The notes beneath the pieces were generated by a model. That model did not search any database, was not told the origin of the DNA, and worked only from the letters and a program-made list of their open reading frames with translations. Made by a program: the position numbers and the translations under genes. A DNA stretch of 64,000 bases, taken from positions 22,175,701-22,239,700 of the forward strand of contig CM054184.1 of assembly GCA_028829895.1 (NCBI GenBank). The letters run 5' to 3'. Of the stretch, positions 1-12,150 are shown in pieces (position 1 is the first letter of the stretch; each line of letters begins with the position of its first letter). The stretch is from Sinotaia quadrata (lineage: Eukaryota > Mollusca > Gastropoda > Architaenioglossa > Viviparidae).

Positions 1-270
1 TAGTGTACACTATAGTGGACAAATAGGTCATTTTAGTGTATCACAATAGTGGACAAATAGGTCATTTTAGTGTATCACAATAGTGGACAAATAGGTCATT
101 TTAGTGTATCACAATAGTGGACAAATAGGTCATTTAGTGTACACTATAGTGGACAAATAGGTCATTTAGTGTACACTATAGTGGACAAATAGGTCATTTT
201 AGTGTATCACGATAGTGGATAAATAGGTCATTTTAGTGTACACAATAGTGGACAAATAGGTCATTAATTG
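1..270. repeat. 34-bp minisatellite, cut by the window start
   Basis: About seven to eight head-to-tail copies of a 34-bp unit built on TAGTGGACAAATAGGTCA followed by a variable linker (TTTTAGTGTATCAC or TTAGTGTACACT). Copies are nearly identical on the left and drift on the right. The array continues beyond base 1. No gene is visible. Confidence 0.9.
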
Positions 271-439
271 TATATCACAGTAGGGAGCAAGTAGTTCTTT
301 GTAATGTAATTAACATTAGTAAACAAATACCTCTTTGTAATGAACAGTAATGAACAAGAATCCTTAATTCTATACTTCATTTTAGTAAGCAATTAACACC
401 GCGTAATTTTCGTTAACCTCGTAAACAAATAGATCTGAG

Positions 440-910
440 CAATAACATGCTATTATAAATATTTGTTATTTGAAATGGACTGTCACTTAGTAAAGAAATA
501 CATCTATCCAATAAAGTATTATTATAAGTAAATAGGAAACTATTAGTTTTCTTAAATGGATTCTATGCAATAACATGTTATTATAACTAAATAGGAAACT
601 ATTAATTCTTTGAAATGGACGTCATTTAGTAAACAAATACGTCAATGCAATAACGTATTATTTTTAACTAAATAGGAAACTATTAGTTCTTTGAAATGGA
701 CGTCACTTAGTAAAGCAAATAAGTCTATGCAATAAAATGTAATTATAGCTCAAATGGAAACTATTAGTTCTTTGAAATGGACGTCATTTAGTAAGCAAAC
801 ACGTCTATGCAATAATGTATTATTATAACTAAATAGAAAACTATTATTTCTTTGAAATTGGCGTCACTTAGTAAGCAAATGTTATTTAACTAAATAGAAA
901 ACTATTATTC
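440..910. repeat. Degenerate tandem repeat, about 80-bp units
   Basis: Five to six diverged copies, each containing AAATAGGAAACTATTAGTTC, then TTTGAAATGGACGTCA, then a TAGTAAACAAATACGTC-like stretch. AT-rich, no coding potential seen. Confidence 0.8.
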
Positions 911-1129
911 TTTTGTAATGGAAGTTCCTGCTTTCAGATTCACAGATTATATACAATGTAATAAGATATAGTTTTATATTAAACACTATCAACTGCGGCA
1001 GAAATCAAAGTAAGTGTATATTGCGAGATTTGAATGTATGCATTTTCTCACTTATCAGTTGTATACGAAACGCATTATAGTGTGCCTACTTTTGTATGTA
1101 ACTGTGTGGCCAGATAATAATGTATTATT

Positions 1130-1370
1130 TCAAATGTGATCGTTATAATACATCTATAAGGTATCTTGGGTTGACCCTATAATAATTCATTGTTTCAAAT
1201 TTGATCGTTATAATACATCTATAAAGTACCTTGGGTTGACCATATAATAATTCATTGTTTCAAATTTGATCGTTATAATACATCTATAAAGTACCTTGGG
1301 TTGACCATATAATAATTCATTGTTTCAAATTTGATCGTTATAATACATCTATAAAGTACTGGGGCAAGGT
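1130..1370. repeat. 65-bp minisatellite, about 4 copies
   Basis: Units of 65 bp with the core GATCGTTATAATACATCTAT and TTGGGTTGACC. The middle copies are almost identical, which implies recent expansion. The short reverse-strand open frame that runs into it is a by-product of the repeat. Confidence 0.85.
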
Positions 1371-2079
1371 GTGGACTACTAGATCTATAATCTATATTAT
1401 CAATAACTGTCCTGACAATTTGGATACTGCCATCGGTTAATCGATTCACAGCAATAGACTGAGAAAATAGGTACAATAGATATATAATTATATAATTACG
1501 TTATTATTACAGTTCACCATAAACAAACAAAATAGAAATTAAGGTACACTAACATATATGAAAACAAAAAAGATTTAATAAAGAAAGGGTAGCAATATTT
1601 CAAATGTAGGTCAAGGGCAAATACTCTCATAATACATCACTTTAAATAGTCTGTCATCACAGATAAAAGGTAATTCATATTTCAATGAATCGGACTGACC
1701 AGCACAGAACAGTACACACTGACTGACGAGCAATAACGGCACACACTGACTAACTGACTAGCACAGAACAGTACACATTGACCGATTGAGCAACACAAAA
1801 CAGTAACTTTATATATTTATACTTATAAACAAACGCTTCATACACAAGTCATTGGCGAATGCACATATACATACTTAAAGAAACTCTTCATAAACAATCC
1901 AATCACAAACACATATCCAATGCATAAACACAAACACATATCCAATGCATAAACACAAACACAAACACACTCATACCAAGACAAAACACAGACATATGTA
2001 AAAGTGAACGAAAGTATAAAATGTATCCTATTAACTAATGTACTTCCCTCTCCATCTATACGTTCTCTGCGTTATTCAT
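1371..2079. other. AT-rich non-coding stretch
   Basis: I see only short local repeats: CTGACTGACGAGCA-like motifs near 1700-1790 and a repeated ACAAACACATATCCAATGCA near 1905-1965. No exon or RNA gene is recognised. Confidence 0.5.
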
Positions 2080-2580
2080 CTCTTAAATAGCAGAATGTGT
2101 TGGGCAGTCGAGTGGAGGCTGAGGGTGGGAGTGGCTGGACCCAAACACTGCCTCTTGTCTTCGGTTCTCGTTGTTCGTTTTGAGTTATCGCTAGTTCCTG
2201 ATAGCGCCACTGTCGACGCAGTGTTATTAATTATATCTAAATCCTGGCTTATGTAGCGAACAGAATGGGCTGCCGTGACCCCACGCTTATGCAAACAACC
2301 GCAGTTCTCCCGTCTGCTGCAAATTACCGCGGCCAGCCGGCACTGCAGAGAGATTTATCAAGCCACGAAATCGCTGGCCATAGCGCCGTGTCACAAGAAA
2401 GGAGACTTGGCGACAGTTGGACTTCGTCAGCCGTCTTGTGCTTTTAGTTCTTGTCTTAGCTTGTGGCTCTGTCGGGTGGAGAACAGGGTGGTGGTAGTGT
2501 ATGGTTTGGTGAAGAACTGGGACCGAGAAGGGTGGTGGTGGTTGGAGGAACATTACATCATGCGGGGGTAGCAAGCGCAC
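2080..2580. other. GC-richer block of unknown nature
   Basis: About 500 bp clearly richer in G+C and CpG than the surrounding DNA. It is open in two overlapping frames on the + strand and one on the - strand (each 60-98 codons), none of which resembles a protein I know. There is no repeat structure and no obvious splice-bounded exon. It could be an old mobile-element remnant, a CpG-rich regulatory element, or an exon of an unrecognised gene. An RFX DNA-binding domain is not encoded here. Confidence 0.4.
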
Positions 2581-3720
2581 ATCTATCGAAATAGCTTGTG
2601 TGCGTATGTCTGTGCCTGTGCGTGTGTGTGTGTGAACTTATAAATACATAAAGGCAAATACTTTTTATTTTACATGAAACTAAAGAAGACATGTATATGT
2701 GTGTGCGATTGTTTGTGTATATTTACCGCAATAAAATAAAGGACATTTTATAAAAATTATATTTAAACATTTGACTTCTTGTAAAGATTCTTGAAGTTTT
2801 GGAGACAGTTCTGTTGGCTGAAATTAGTAAAGCAAGACGCACACGTGTGTGTGTGTTGAGCTCGTAGGGTGTGACAAGAGAAAGATAGCACGAGTGAAAG
2901 AAAAACTATCAGAAAAGAAAGAGCAAATAATACAGGTAAATTAAAGTGAAAAACAACCTTTAAAACTCCATGATTTACTAAGCAAGCAAGGGGCAGATAA
3001 ATAAGATAAATGAAAGTTGATAAATCTTTAACCTCTATCTAAAAGCAAGTAGGCGACACATTTTACAGGTAATGTTGAAAAAACAATTTTAAAACTATAT
3101 GATTTATAAATCAAGCAAGGGGTAGATAATAAAGTTGAAAAGAACCTTTAAAACTCTGATTTAAAAAGCAGGCCGCGAGAGGAAGAACTCTTGTGTGCAT
3201 CACAAATACCAATAGTGTTCGGCTTATGTTAGTTTCCATGGTGATGAAAGTCATCAGTTTAGGTGTCAGGATGAGATGCAGTGAGAACGAAGTGGTATTT
3301 ATATTCACTTCAAGGGTGGAGTGTGTTGCAAAACGGGTGCAGTGTAGAAATACAAATTCTTTTAATCTTTTGCTGTTTGTTATGATTATTATGTTATCTC
3401 CTGGTTGAATTCGCTTGTTTAACTGGCTACCACTTTCAAAGATGGTTTTAGAAACATTAAATGAAATGAGAACTGAACCAAGAGACGTACTTGAGAGATA
3501 CCAGACGGCATGAGAACTGAATCAAGAAACGCATAATTGAGACACAAAATGAAATGAGAACTGAATTAAGAATCTTGCAAGTCAGACACGAGACGATGTT
3601 TAACACTGATTTGATTCAGATGAGGTGATACAATGCCAGGGTCGGTGGTATTTTTCACAAGACAAGATTGAATACGAGGGTTTTTGATACTTTTTACAAG
3701 ACAAGATTGAATACGAGGGT
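2581..3720. other. AT-rich non-coding stretch with short duplications
   Basis: Contains a (GT)n tract near 2600-2635, two diverged copies of an AAACTATATGATTTATAAATCA-like stretch (2955-3170), repeats of GAGAACTGAAYCAAGA (3465-3560), and two copies of ACAAGACAAGATTGAATACG (3656-3720). No gene is recognised. Confidence 0.45.
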
Positions 3721-3724
3721 TTTT

Positions 3725-4305
3725 AAAATAATATTAATAATAATATTAATAAGTTATTAATATTTCTCCAGAACACACCACTCGTTTCTCTCACTTGGCG
3801 GATATGCGGGCGCTGTAAACGCTTTCTCTCTTCCACAACATTAAAGACAAACATCTACCGTCACACAATATTTCTGTAGGTGGAAAACGTCTTAACAAAG
3901 GAGAAGATAAATTCGTCTTTTAATCTATATTTAGCGAGCCTCCATCCACCCACCTTCGTCTCCAACAAAATTCAAATTCAAAGTTATTAGTATAGAGTAC
4001 TTCTTCAACAAAGAAACGTCTGGTTCATCTCCATTGTATGATTTTGTTATGAACAAGTGGGAGATATTAAGTGAGAAAACTACTCATCCAGTTGAAACTG
4101 GTTTAGATTGCATCAGGAATTCTCTAGCATATTCTCAGTACGAGTTGTTCACTTCAACTCTGACAAAAAAATACCATCATAAATTTAGCAATAAATTTAT
4201 TAAATCAACAATCAAATATGCATGTAACAAATCAATGAAAAGATTACTTGGCATTAATATTTTCATGAACCCATGCTCAAATAATTTCAAAGCATAAATA
4301 GTCTT
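3725..4305 (+). mobile_element. Partial, rearranged copy of the TGTGA...CA LTR family
   Basis: The stretch 3725-3965 matches 36110-36350 of the intact LTR at 36054 (shared blocks CACCACTCG, TAAACG(C/T)TTTCTCTCTTC, GGAGAAGA, TCTATATTTAGCGAGCC). 4075-4190 matches the reverse complement of 38380-38520, and 4190-4305 matches the reverse complement of about 39460-39560. Block order differs from the intact copies, and both termini are missing, so this is a rearranged fragment. No coding capacity. Confidence 0.7.
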
Positions 4306-4329
4306 AGGTATCATCGCAAAGTGTGTCAG

Positions 4330-4505
4330 AATATGTCTCGCTATACTTTCACAAAGTGTCATGATATATCTCCATACTGTGCGTTAGAATATTTGTCTTT
4401 GTCTAGCTATACTTTCACAGAGTGTCATGACATATCTCATACTGTGTGTTATAATATTTGTATCTGTCTCGCTATGCATTCACAATGTATGTTATAACAT
4501 ATCTC
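4330..4505. repeat. About 65-bp tandem repeat, 3 diverged copies
   Basis: Units share CTATACTTTCACA(A/G)AGTGTCATGA followed by ATATCTC and TACTGTGYGTTA. Non-coding. Confidence 0.7.
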
Positions 4506-5069
4506 TGTGCGACTGTTCCATCCCACTATGTTTTTTCTTTGTGATCATAGTTATCTTTTAGCTGTAATGTTTTGTTTTCTGCTTTTTCCACCAGAGTTAG
4601 TTTTATCTCCGTAATTACATTTTATATTTTTCTTATCTTGTCTTCACTGTACTTTCTCTCAGCAGTAACTGGCGATATAGAGACGTGTGTGTGTGTTTCA
4701 TAACAATGAGAAACTTGTTTTGGTGAGTGCGAGCGACAAAGATACGTAAGATGGGGAAAAAATGTACAAATGAGAAAAATAAATTGTATTGAAGGTGTAC
4801 AAAGAGAAGAAATGAGATATATACCGAAGAAAAGGCCACAGTTCCGAGAGAAACAGGGCGTGGGATATCAATCAGCGCTTCACATTTAAACCAGTGAAAA
4901 ACGTGTTCTGCCGGTTATCCAAGTTTTTTTCAATTTATTTTTTAAGTACATTTTTAATTCCAAACATACTTTTTCTAACCCTTTATCGTCACTTCATATT
5001 ATCAATTAATTGAGACCCACCTATCTTACTTTCCATTATCAGTGGCTTGGGGACCCAACTATTTCAATT

Positions 5070-5530
5070 TGTAACTTAGAGCTGTATGTTTGACTTTACT
5101 TATCAATTACATGGAACTGGCATTTATTCATATTATCACATTGACTTGAGACTGTATTATTTGCTCATATTATTATTATCAATGACTTGAGACAGTTTTA
5201 TCTGCTCATATTAGTACTGATTTGAGATTGTATTATTTGCTTATATTATCAATGACTTGAGACTATTATTGCTCATATTATTAATGACATGAAACTGTAC
5301 TATTTGGTCACAGTATCAATGACTTCAGGATGCATTATTTGATCATATTATCAATCACTTGCGACTATCATTTTCTCCTATTGTTAATGAGTTAGGACTT
5401 GTTATCAATGACTTGGAGCTCATTTATTTAACTTACTATAAATGACTTGTGCTGTGTATTTGACTTCATATTATCCTTGTATTGAGATCCGTTTTATTTA
5501 CTATATAATCAGTAGCTTGGGACCATGTCT
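5070..5530. repeat. Degenerate tandem repeat, about 35-bp units
   Basis: Roughly ten loosely conserved copies of ATTATCAATGACTTGAGACT plus GTATTATTTGCTCAT. The high divergence suggests an old array. Confidence 0.65.
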
Positions 5531-6309
5531 TTACGCGATTAGCTCAGATATACTTTGACTTAACACTAATCTTCCTATGGATGCCGATGCAGGTAATCGA
5601 CTCTGGTTATCATTTTGATAACGGTTTGGTATTATTTGCGACAACTGTTTGACTCGTCGCTCCTGGACGTATTAAGTACTGCGACCTAATAAAAAAAATA
5701 CATTGAGTTAGAATTCAATTAAATGCTACAGTATGATCTATATTACAGTTACTTTTAAAAAATACACTAACAAAAAATAAAGCGTGAAGAGAGTTAGCAA
5801 ATGACAATAATTAGGATTTCATAAGAAAGACTACAACAAGCATCAAATTATTTTATGCGTGACTGGAGTGGCCTAAGAATCGATTTTTTTCTAACAACTA
5901 GCCTCTGATTGTTCTCAAATAGCTTATAGTTTACAATCCTACAATTTGTGGCAGTCAAGGATCTTTTGACTCTCCAAAAGAAACAGTACCGGTCAACACG
6001 CACCCAGTGGTAGTACCATCAGTTGTACACTGGTTGGACTATACTCCAACGTAGAACTCGACAAATTACTGTAAACCTCCTTCAAACAGAAAATAGGAAG
6101 CTGGGACTGGAATCCTGGAACCTTATTTTTAATTACTCCTAACCGAATTTTGAAATAAAATTATATTAGAAATACAATTATAGAGACAAATATTAATTCT
6201 ACATTCACATTTTAATGCAGTAATTCTTAACTTCACTAACACACATTCACTCGTTTTTACCTTCCGAAAAGAGCTTTCCAAACTTGACTGTTCAATTTTG
6301 AGTTTTACC
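5531..6309. other. Non-coding, nothing recognised
   Basis: AT-rich sequence without repeats or coding frames that I can support on either strand. Confidence 0.4.
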
Positions 6310-7420
6310 AAGATTCCTAGAGAGACCTCAGCCTAACCAGGACATCCATCCCTAAGCTGAGAATCGTGCAGAGTGTCGGCACTTTTGGTACACTCTTACA
6401 TTGATGATGATGAACTTGTGATGATGGCAGCTTCCGGCCTGGGCCGATTTTCCTGCCTGGCATTAGGTGTACCACTGCTGAAGGGATGCTAATGAAGATG
6501 GACAGAGCAGACCAGATGGTTCCTGAGAGGAAAGTTAAAGGGGTGATAATAGTGGTTGTTTGTCCGGTTGGTCCGTGGCATTCGCGCTTTTGCATTTTCT
6601 GATCTGCAGAGGCCTGTAGTTGTCCGGTTTTCCCTGGAATACCACTGTGGTAGTTGGATGGCGCTGCTGCTCTGTACTGTTGGTGTTGGTATCTATTTGT
6701 TTTTTGCTATCACCAGTGTTTTTTGTTGAAATGTGCGTAGACAGAGGTAGGAGGCCAATAAAGGTGTTCAAAAATTATTTGGAACATATCCACAGTGAAC
6801 ATATCCCCACTATGGACATTGTCTGTGAGTTGGCCTTAGCTTGTGTAGAAATTTACTAGGTAATTTGGAGGTTAATTTTCTTTTCATTCGTGTTCTTAGG
6901 ACTTGTTGTTGTCTGTGAGTTGATTTTTGCTTGTGGAGAAATTTACTAGGTAATTTAGATGTTAACTTTCTTTTCATTCGTGTTCTTAGGACTTGTTTGT
7001 GAACCCTGTTCTTTTCCTTTTTATTTTGCTTTGAAGTCTTGAATGATCTCTTGTACATGAGCAGCATTTCTCATTGTGTCTTCTTCATTTAAATTAAAGA
7101 TTGTGGTGAACAGTTGTTTAAGTGCATTGTTTATCTCCTGGTTTTGGGTATTCAGCATGTATTTTTGGTGTTGTCCAGACCTATCCATGACCTCTTAAAA
7201 ATTTGGTATATGAATCAATCTGCCTTTAGACGTTGTTGGGTTCTTTTTGGGAGTGTCGTCATGCTTGTCCCGCCTTAATAAGGTCTTTGGTGTTTCTTAA
7301 CCTGTGGAACGTGCAGTTCGCCTGTCCAGTATCTTCAAGCTCTGATTAGCCGTAGACGTGAAGACTTGGTACAACATGCCACTTGGACAGCAAAGATGTG
7401 AGTGAAAAAGAAAAAGATTT
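6310..7420 (-). mobile_element. Possible LINE ORF1-like remnant
   Basis: On the minus strand, frames broken by stops and shifts encode a Lys/Thr/Pro/Asn-rich, low-complexity polypeptide. Near its end is a segment reading RECHGPTGQT and then TPLTFLSGTIWSAL in overlapping frames, which recalls the end of the gag-like ORF1 of jockey-type LINEs. A 90-bp tandem duplication (6821 and 6911 onward) lies inside it and doubles the peptide RTRMKRKLTSKLPSKFLHK. The classification is inference; no zinc knuckles or RT are present. Confidence 0.35.
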
Positions 7421-8014
7421 TGAGTGATTCTTACATTGTCGAATTACTACCCGCATATATACCCTGACTACCTATGATATTGACCAATCCGGTTTAATAA
7501 ACTTCGTCACAATCCTACCTAACTGACAGCTGACATACTATCTGTCAAAATGTTTGTGCACATTGTTTCACAAGTTAACAGTTGTACTTTCATAGTCACA
7601 TTTCACTGTTTTTCGGTTCCACTGCCCAGAAATACACCCGTTTAACCAAGTTGACTAGCAATAATAATACTCACGCTTAATACTCATTCTTATAAGTCTT
7701 ATGTTCGTCTTTTTAGCTTCTTTCAGTCAATAACATCACCCAACTAGACTTTTACAATAGCGTCCATATGCGACAGAATACTAAATAAGTTCATCATTCC
7801 ATGCTAAAATCTTATTATTCCAGCACATATAATTAATACATTAATTAACATTAAAATTCACAAGTGATTTACAATGAATTTCATGATACTCTTCACCTAT
7901 CTAATGATTATTTGTCTAAGTACTATTATTTATCTCTTTATATTTTTTGTTTTGTATGTTTGTTGATCTAAATGTCTTCATATCTATGTCTAGACTATTT
8001 CTCTTTCTAGCTCT

Positions 8015-8017
<3 letters not shown>
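7421..8017. other. AT-rich non-coding stretch
   Basis: No repeat or gene recognised before the (GT)n tract. Confidence 0.4.

Positions 8018-8086
<69 letters not shown>
8018..8086. repeat. (GT)n microsatellite
   Basis: About 34 uninterrupted GT dinucleotides. Followed by a region rich in CCATYCATC-like motifs (8110-8300). Confidence 0.98.
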
Positions 8087-8089
<3 letters not shown>

Positions 8090-8320
8090 AGTATGTGTCC
8101 AACTCTTCTTCCATTCACAGAATATTCTATTTATATATCAATCTGTTCCATTCATCAAACTGTTTCATCCATTCATCCATCTAACCAAACAATAATCTTT
8201 TAATAGATCTTTTAGCCATTCATCTATCTTCCATCCATGTATTTATAGATCCATCAATCCATCTACCTGTATGTCAATCCACCCATCAATTCATGCATCA
8301 TTAAATATGTATTTAATGTA

Positions 8321-8990
8321 AGGGGAGCTCTTCTGGCTTAGACCAATTTCCTGATGGGGATCGGGGGGGGGGGGGGGAATCTTTGTCTACTGTCTTGTAT
8401 AATGTGTACTACAGTTAGCTGTTCACCACAACTGTGCTAAACTATCTTAAATCTTGTTATTTCAGTTCCTATTCAGAGTTTAGAAATTCTTGATTGTTCT
8501 CTTCTGATATCATTATAGAATGTTGGTGTACTTTTTGTTGTCTTATCTATCTGGGGTTGTCAAATCGTCCTTTTGCTAGTTTTAAATATTTGATTTCCCT
8601 GATTTTGTCAGGGTTTTTATCAAGATGTTGAAGTTTTCTTGTGGCGTGGTAATAGCATTTACTTCTTTATTTTTTATCAGCCCTTTTTTTAGCCAGTTTA
8701 TCTGTTTGTTCATTGCCCAGCAAGTTAATGAAGGTAGGGATCCATATGAGCTTAACTTCATTCTCTCTATCAGTTGATTTTCGTACTTGTCTAGTATTAG
8801 GTAACTAATGTCTGGTCTACAGCTTTCACTGCCGAGAAGAAGACTGTGCTATAAGATACTTAGTGTTGTCTGGTTTGTTTATGGCAGCTTGAATGAGGTC
8901 CATTAGTATGGCCATTATCTCAGCTGTTAAGATTTATTCATCAGACTATCCCTCCATCTGTCCATTCACTCAACCGTTTATCGAGCTATC
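8321..8990 (-). mobile_element. 3' remnant of a LINE with an RNase H domain
   Basis: Read on the minus strand from about 8990, the frame gives LTAEIMAILMDLIQAAINKP, then, after two in-frame stops and a frame break, EVKLIWIPTFINLLGNEQTD and KLAKKGLIKNKE. These correspond to the ELTAI helix and the (L/I)xWIPxHxxxxGNExxDxLAK block of RNase H domains in jockey/LOA-type LINEs (family knowledge). The catalytic block is altered: PTFIN replaces PSHI. No intact RT is attached and several stops interrupt it, so it is a dead fragment. The 3' end probably lies near the G-run at 8364-8376. Confidence 0.7.
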
Positions 8991-9239
8991 TGTTGATTTA
9001 TCTGTCTGAGGTAAATATAAGTAGTCTTTCTTGACAGATTAGACCACAAAAATTATGACTGACGTCATTTGGGTTACGTATACATTGTGTGGACGACGTC
9101 ATTGGATGACAGATTTGATACAGTGGGTTATTTTTATGCACGTGACACTCACATGGCCTTTTTCTCTTTCCTCAAGAAAGAGAAAAAGGTCACATTTAAT
9201 GTTAAGCATATGACACAAAGAAAAATGTTTATCCCATTT

Positions 9240-10050
9240 AGGCAAACACAGGACACAAACACAAGAACATGTCTACACGAAGCACATAAAGTATGCAAGC
9301 AAGACACGTCATGTCTGTCTTAAAACACGAACACACATATACACACATAGAATTTACAATAAAAGCTTGCAGAATATATAAACAAGACACGGGTTACATA
9401 CAAAATGCTCAGGATACACAAACAGGACAACATGCTCCCATACAAAATTTACACGACTCAGAGACAAGTCATTGAATGCCTATACGAAATCTACACGACA
9501 TACAAACAGGACATTGCATTGCCATACAAAATCTATATGACATAAACAGTATATTGAATGCCCATACAAAATCTACATGACATGCAATAGGATATTGTAT
9601 GTCCAAACAAAATCTATATGACATAAACAGGACATTGCATACCCATACAATATCAACATGACAAACAGGTCACTGCATGCCTACACAAAATCTGTATGAC
9701 ATACAAACATGACACTGCATGTCTACACAAAATCTGTATGACATACAAACAGGACATTACATGTCCACACAAAATCTGTATGACATACAAACAAGACATT
9801 ACATGTCCACACAAAATCTACACGACACATAAATAGGACATTGCATGCTCACACAAAAAGAGCACAGCATGCTCACACACAATCTACATGACACAAACAG
9901 GACACAACATACCTACACAAAACCTTCAAAACACATAAATAGGACAGCATGGCCACGCAAAATCTACACGACACAAACAGGACTCACTAAGCCCACACAA
10001 AATCTACACGACAGGCAAACAAGAAACTGCATACCCACAAAAAGAACAAA
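9240..10050. repeat. Degenerate tandem repeat, about 50-60 bp units
   Basis: At least twelve copies of an ACAAAATCTACACGACA, ACAAACAGGACA and TTGCATGCC pattern. The array gives rise to chance open frames; one of them starts at 9845 and runs on into the following GC-richer block. Confidence 0.8.
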
Positions 10051-10420
10051 TAGACTTGTAAAAAGTATGGAGGAAGAAAAGAGTGGAGACAGACGGGAAA
10101 GTTATATGAGTTTCATGGTACATAACGTGTGTGCTTTCCTGGACGACGAAGGCAGGACAGGTGTTAAGAGTCTGGACAACGAAGGCAGGTGGAAACAACT
10201 CTTTGATACTCAGCAGGCGTATGTCCGGGAGGGGTCGGAGGTCGTGGTGGCACGTGCCACAGCCTCCGTGCTTGGGCACAAAACGACGCGGAAACGGGTT
10301 TTTATAATGGGTCAACATTCTCTAAGAGAATTAATAAGAATGCAATTAAATTGTAATAATTTTCGAAAAGAGTACATAAATGCAATCTACAGAGGCATCT
10401 TAAGACGTATCTCATAGAGT
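10051..10420. other. GC-richer block adjoining the repeat array; possible coding remnant
   Basis: Between about 10060 and 10320 the composition changes sharply. The + frame encodes an acidic and basic stretch including CAFLDDEGRTGVKSLDNEGR, in which GACGAAGGCAGG-like sequence is duplicated (10144 and 10180). The frame opens inside the upstream satellite, so the ATG at 9845 is not credible, and the stop is at 10415-10417. I recognise no domain. It may be a fragment of an unknown element. Confidence 0.3.
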
Positions 10421-10589
10421 GGTGTCTGATATCAAGTCCCACCTCATTGTAAGGATTACAATATTAACACAGGTCAGAATTATAAAATCAACACAGGCAA
10501 GTTAACAGTTTAAGAGTTATAAAATCAGCATATAATGTAATCCTTTCTCTATTTATGGATTTTAATATTAGCGTTTGTCTCACTCTTTC

Positions 10590-10860
10590 TCAGTGTTGCA
10601 CAATAGTGAGATTATGGTAGTAATATGTGTTTAATAAAGATAAAAATAATGTTATTATGGAAGTAATATGTGTTTAATAAAGATAAAAACAGTGTGATTA
10701 TGGTAGTAATATGTGTTTAATAAAGATAAAGATAGTGTGATTATGGTAGTAATATGTGTTTAATAAAGATAAAAATAGTGTGATTATGGTAGTAATGTGT
10801 GTTTAATAAAGATAAAAATAACGTTATTATGGTAGTAATATTTGTTTAATAAAAATAAGA
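10590..10860. repeat. 43-bp minisatellite, about 6 copies
   Basis: Regular 43-bp units built on ATTATGGTAGTAATATGTG and TTTAATAAAGATAAAAATA, with very little divergence. Each unit contains an AATAAA hexamer. Confidence 0.9.
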
Positions 10861-11019
10861 ATACAAAGATTTACACTTTATTTAATATGCAAAAGCAATC
10901 AGAAGTGTGCAATTCCTGTGCGCAATGGCTTCAGTAAGAATGAACACATTAACACGGTATGTGTGTGTGGAATTCTCATGCTAAAAATCTTAAAACGGGG
11001 CGGTAGATGAGATCCCTTT

Positions 11020-11160
11020 ACATTAAGAACATTAACACAAGGGAATCCCTTCACATTAAGAATCATAGCATTAACTGAAGGAATCCCTTCACAATTAAGA
11101 ATCATAACATTAACACAAGGGAATCCCTTCACATTAAGAATCATAACAGTTAAATGCATG
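11020..11160. repeat. 39-bp minisatellite, 3-4 copies
   Basis: Units of CATTAACACAAGGGAATCCC followed by TTCACATTAAGAATCATAA. Reverse-strand open frames over it are repeat artefacts. Confidence 0.85.
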
Positions 11161-12150
11161 CCATCCTTTCTCACTTTATGAATCACACTATTTAGGTGTA
11201 ATCCCTACGCAAATATAATTTAAAGAATTTAAATATGACGTGACAGACGATATTTAAACGATAGAGAGTAATAATATTAACAAGAGAAGGAATAGACAGA
11301 TAGATGATAACATTAACACGATACTGAATAATACTAGAACGATGGAGAAAAATAATAGTAACATGATTGATGGTGGTGGTGGTGACCACGACGACGACGA
11401 CGACAATGGTGGTGGTGGTGGTGGTGGGATGATGATGATGATGATGAACTATCTGGAAACTACAGACCACACTACTAAAAGCAGAGAGGGGGTGGTAGTC
11501 CATGCTAGAAATGACGCATAGTTTATAATGGCAGTCCTTGTTGAGCATACTGTAAATGTGGCGGAAAGAGACTGTATGTGTTAGAAATTGAAAGGGGAGT
11601 CCATATTAGAGATGAACCATACTTTATCGGAGGTCTAGCCATATTACAGGTGGAGAACACGGAAGTGGAGGGGTCCATGTTAAAGCTGAGCACGCTTTAT
11701 AAGGATTGTCCATAACAGAGCCGGAATAAATTATGGCTGATTCAAACTTAAAATTTACATGCAACAATCATACGTCTTTCCAGTCTTGCTTGATCATCTC
11801 TTTAAAACACCAGTCTCTTTTGTTATTCCGAGCGTTGCTTAATGAACTTCATTTATTTCTTAAGTAGAGTAAAACAGTATCTCCCCTATCTAAAACTCTT
11901 ATCTTCCATTCCGAGAAATTTAAGGTGAAGCTCTTCTATCTAAGCGCATTAAAACATAGTACATCAAGGCTATTATTGACAGAAAGGGAAAGCGTGGTTT
12001 TAACTTAGTTAGGAATTGTGTGGAGAAACCGGGAAATTTTTTTCTATGCAACACATTTTGCAGTGCACAACTAGTCAACATATAGAAAGTAGAATAATAC
12101 TTTAGAAAGAACTGTATTTGTCTTAGTGATAAATCTTTCTCTTCTCACTT
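11161..12150. other. Non-coding stretch with trinucleotide tracts
   Basis: Contains runs of GGT, CGA and ATG trinucleotides at about 11368-11446, which produce a spurious His/Thr/Val-rich reverse frame. Three loose repeats of a TCCATATTAGAGATGA-like motif lie at 11600-11700. Nothing else is recognised. Confidence 0.5.

Noticed and set aside
1..270. CRISPR-like regular repeats
   Set aside because: Contiguous tandem units without unique spacers, in an animal genome; a minisatellite.
3725..4305. Inverted-repeat DNA transposon for the TGTGA family
   Set aside because: The intact copies have TG...CA ends with 5-bp duplications, fitting an LTR better than a terminal-inverted-repeat element.
9845..10417. 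190-codon + frame as a gene
   Set aside because: Its first half is satellite sequence and no domain is recognised; kept only as a low-confidence island.
11192..11548. His/Thr/Val-rich minus-strand protein
   Set aside because: Trinucleotide tracts at 11368-11446 create the frame.
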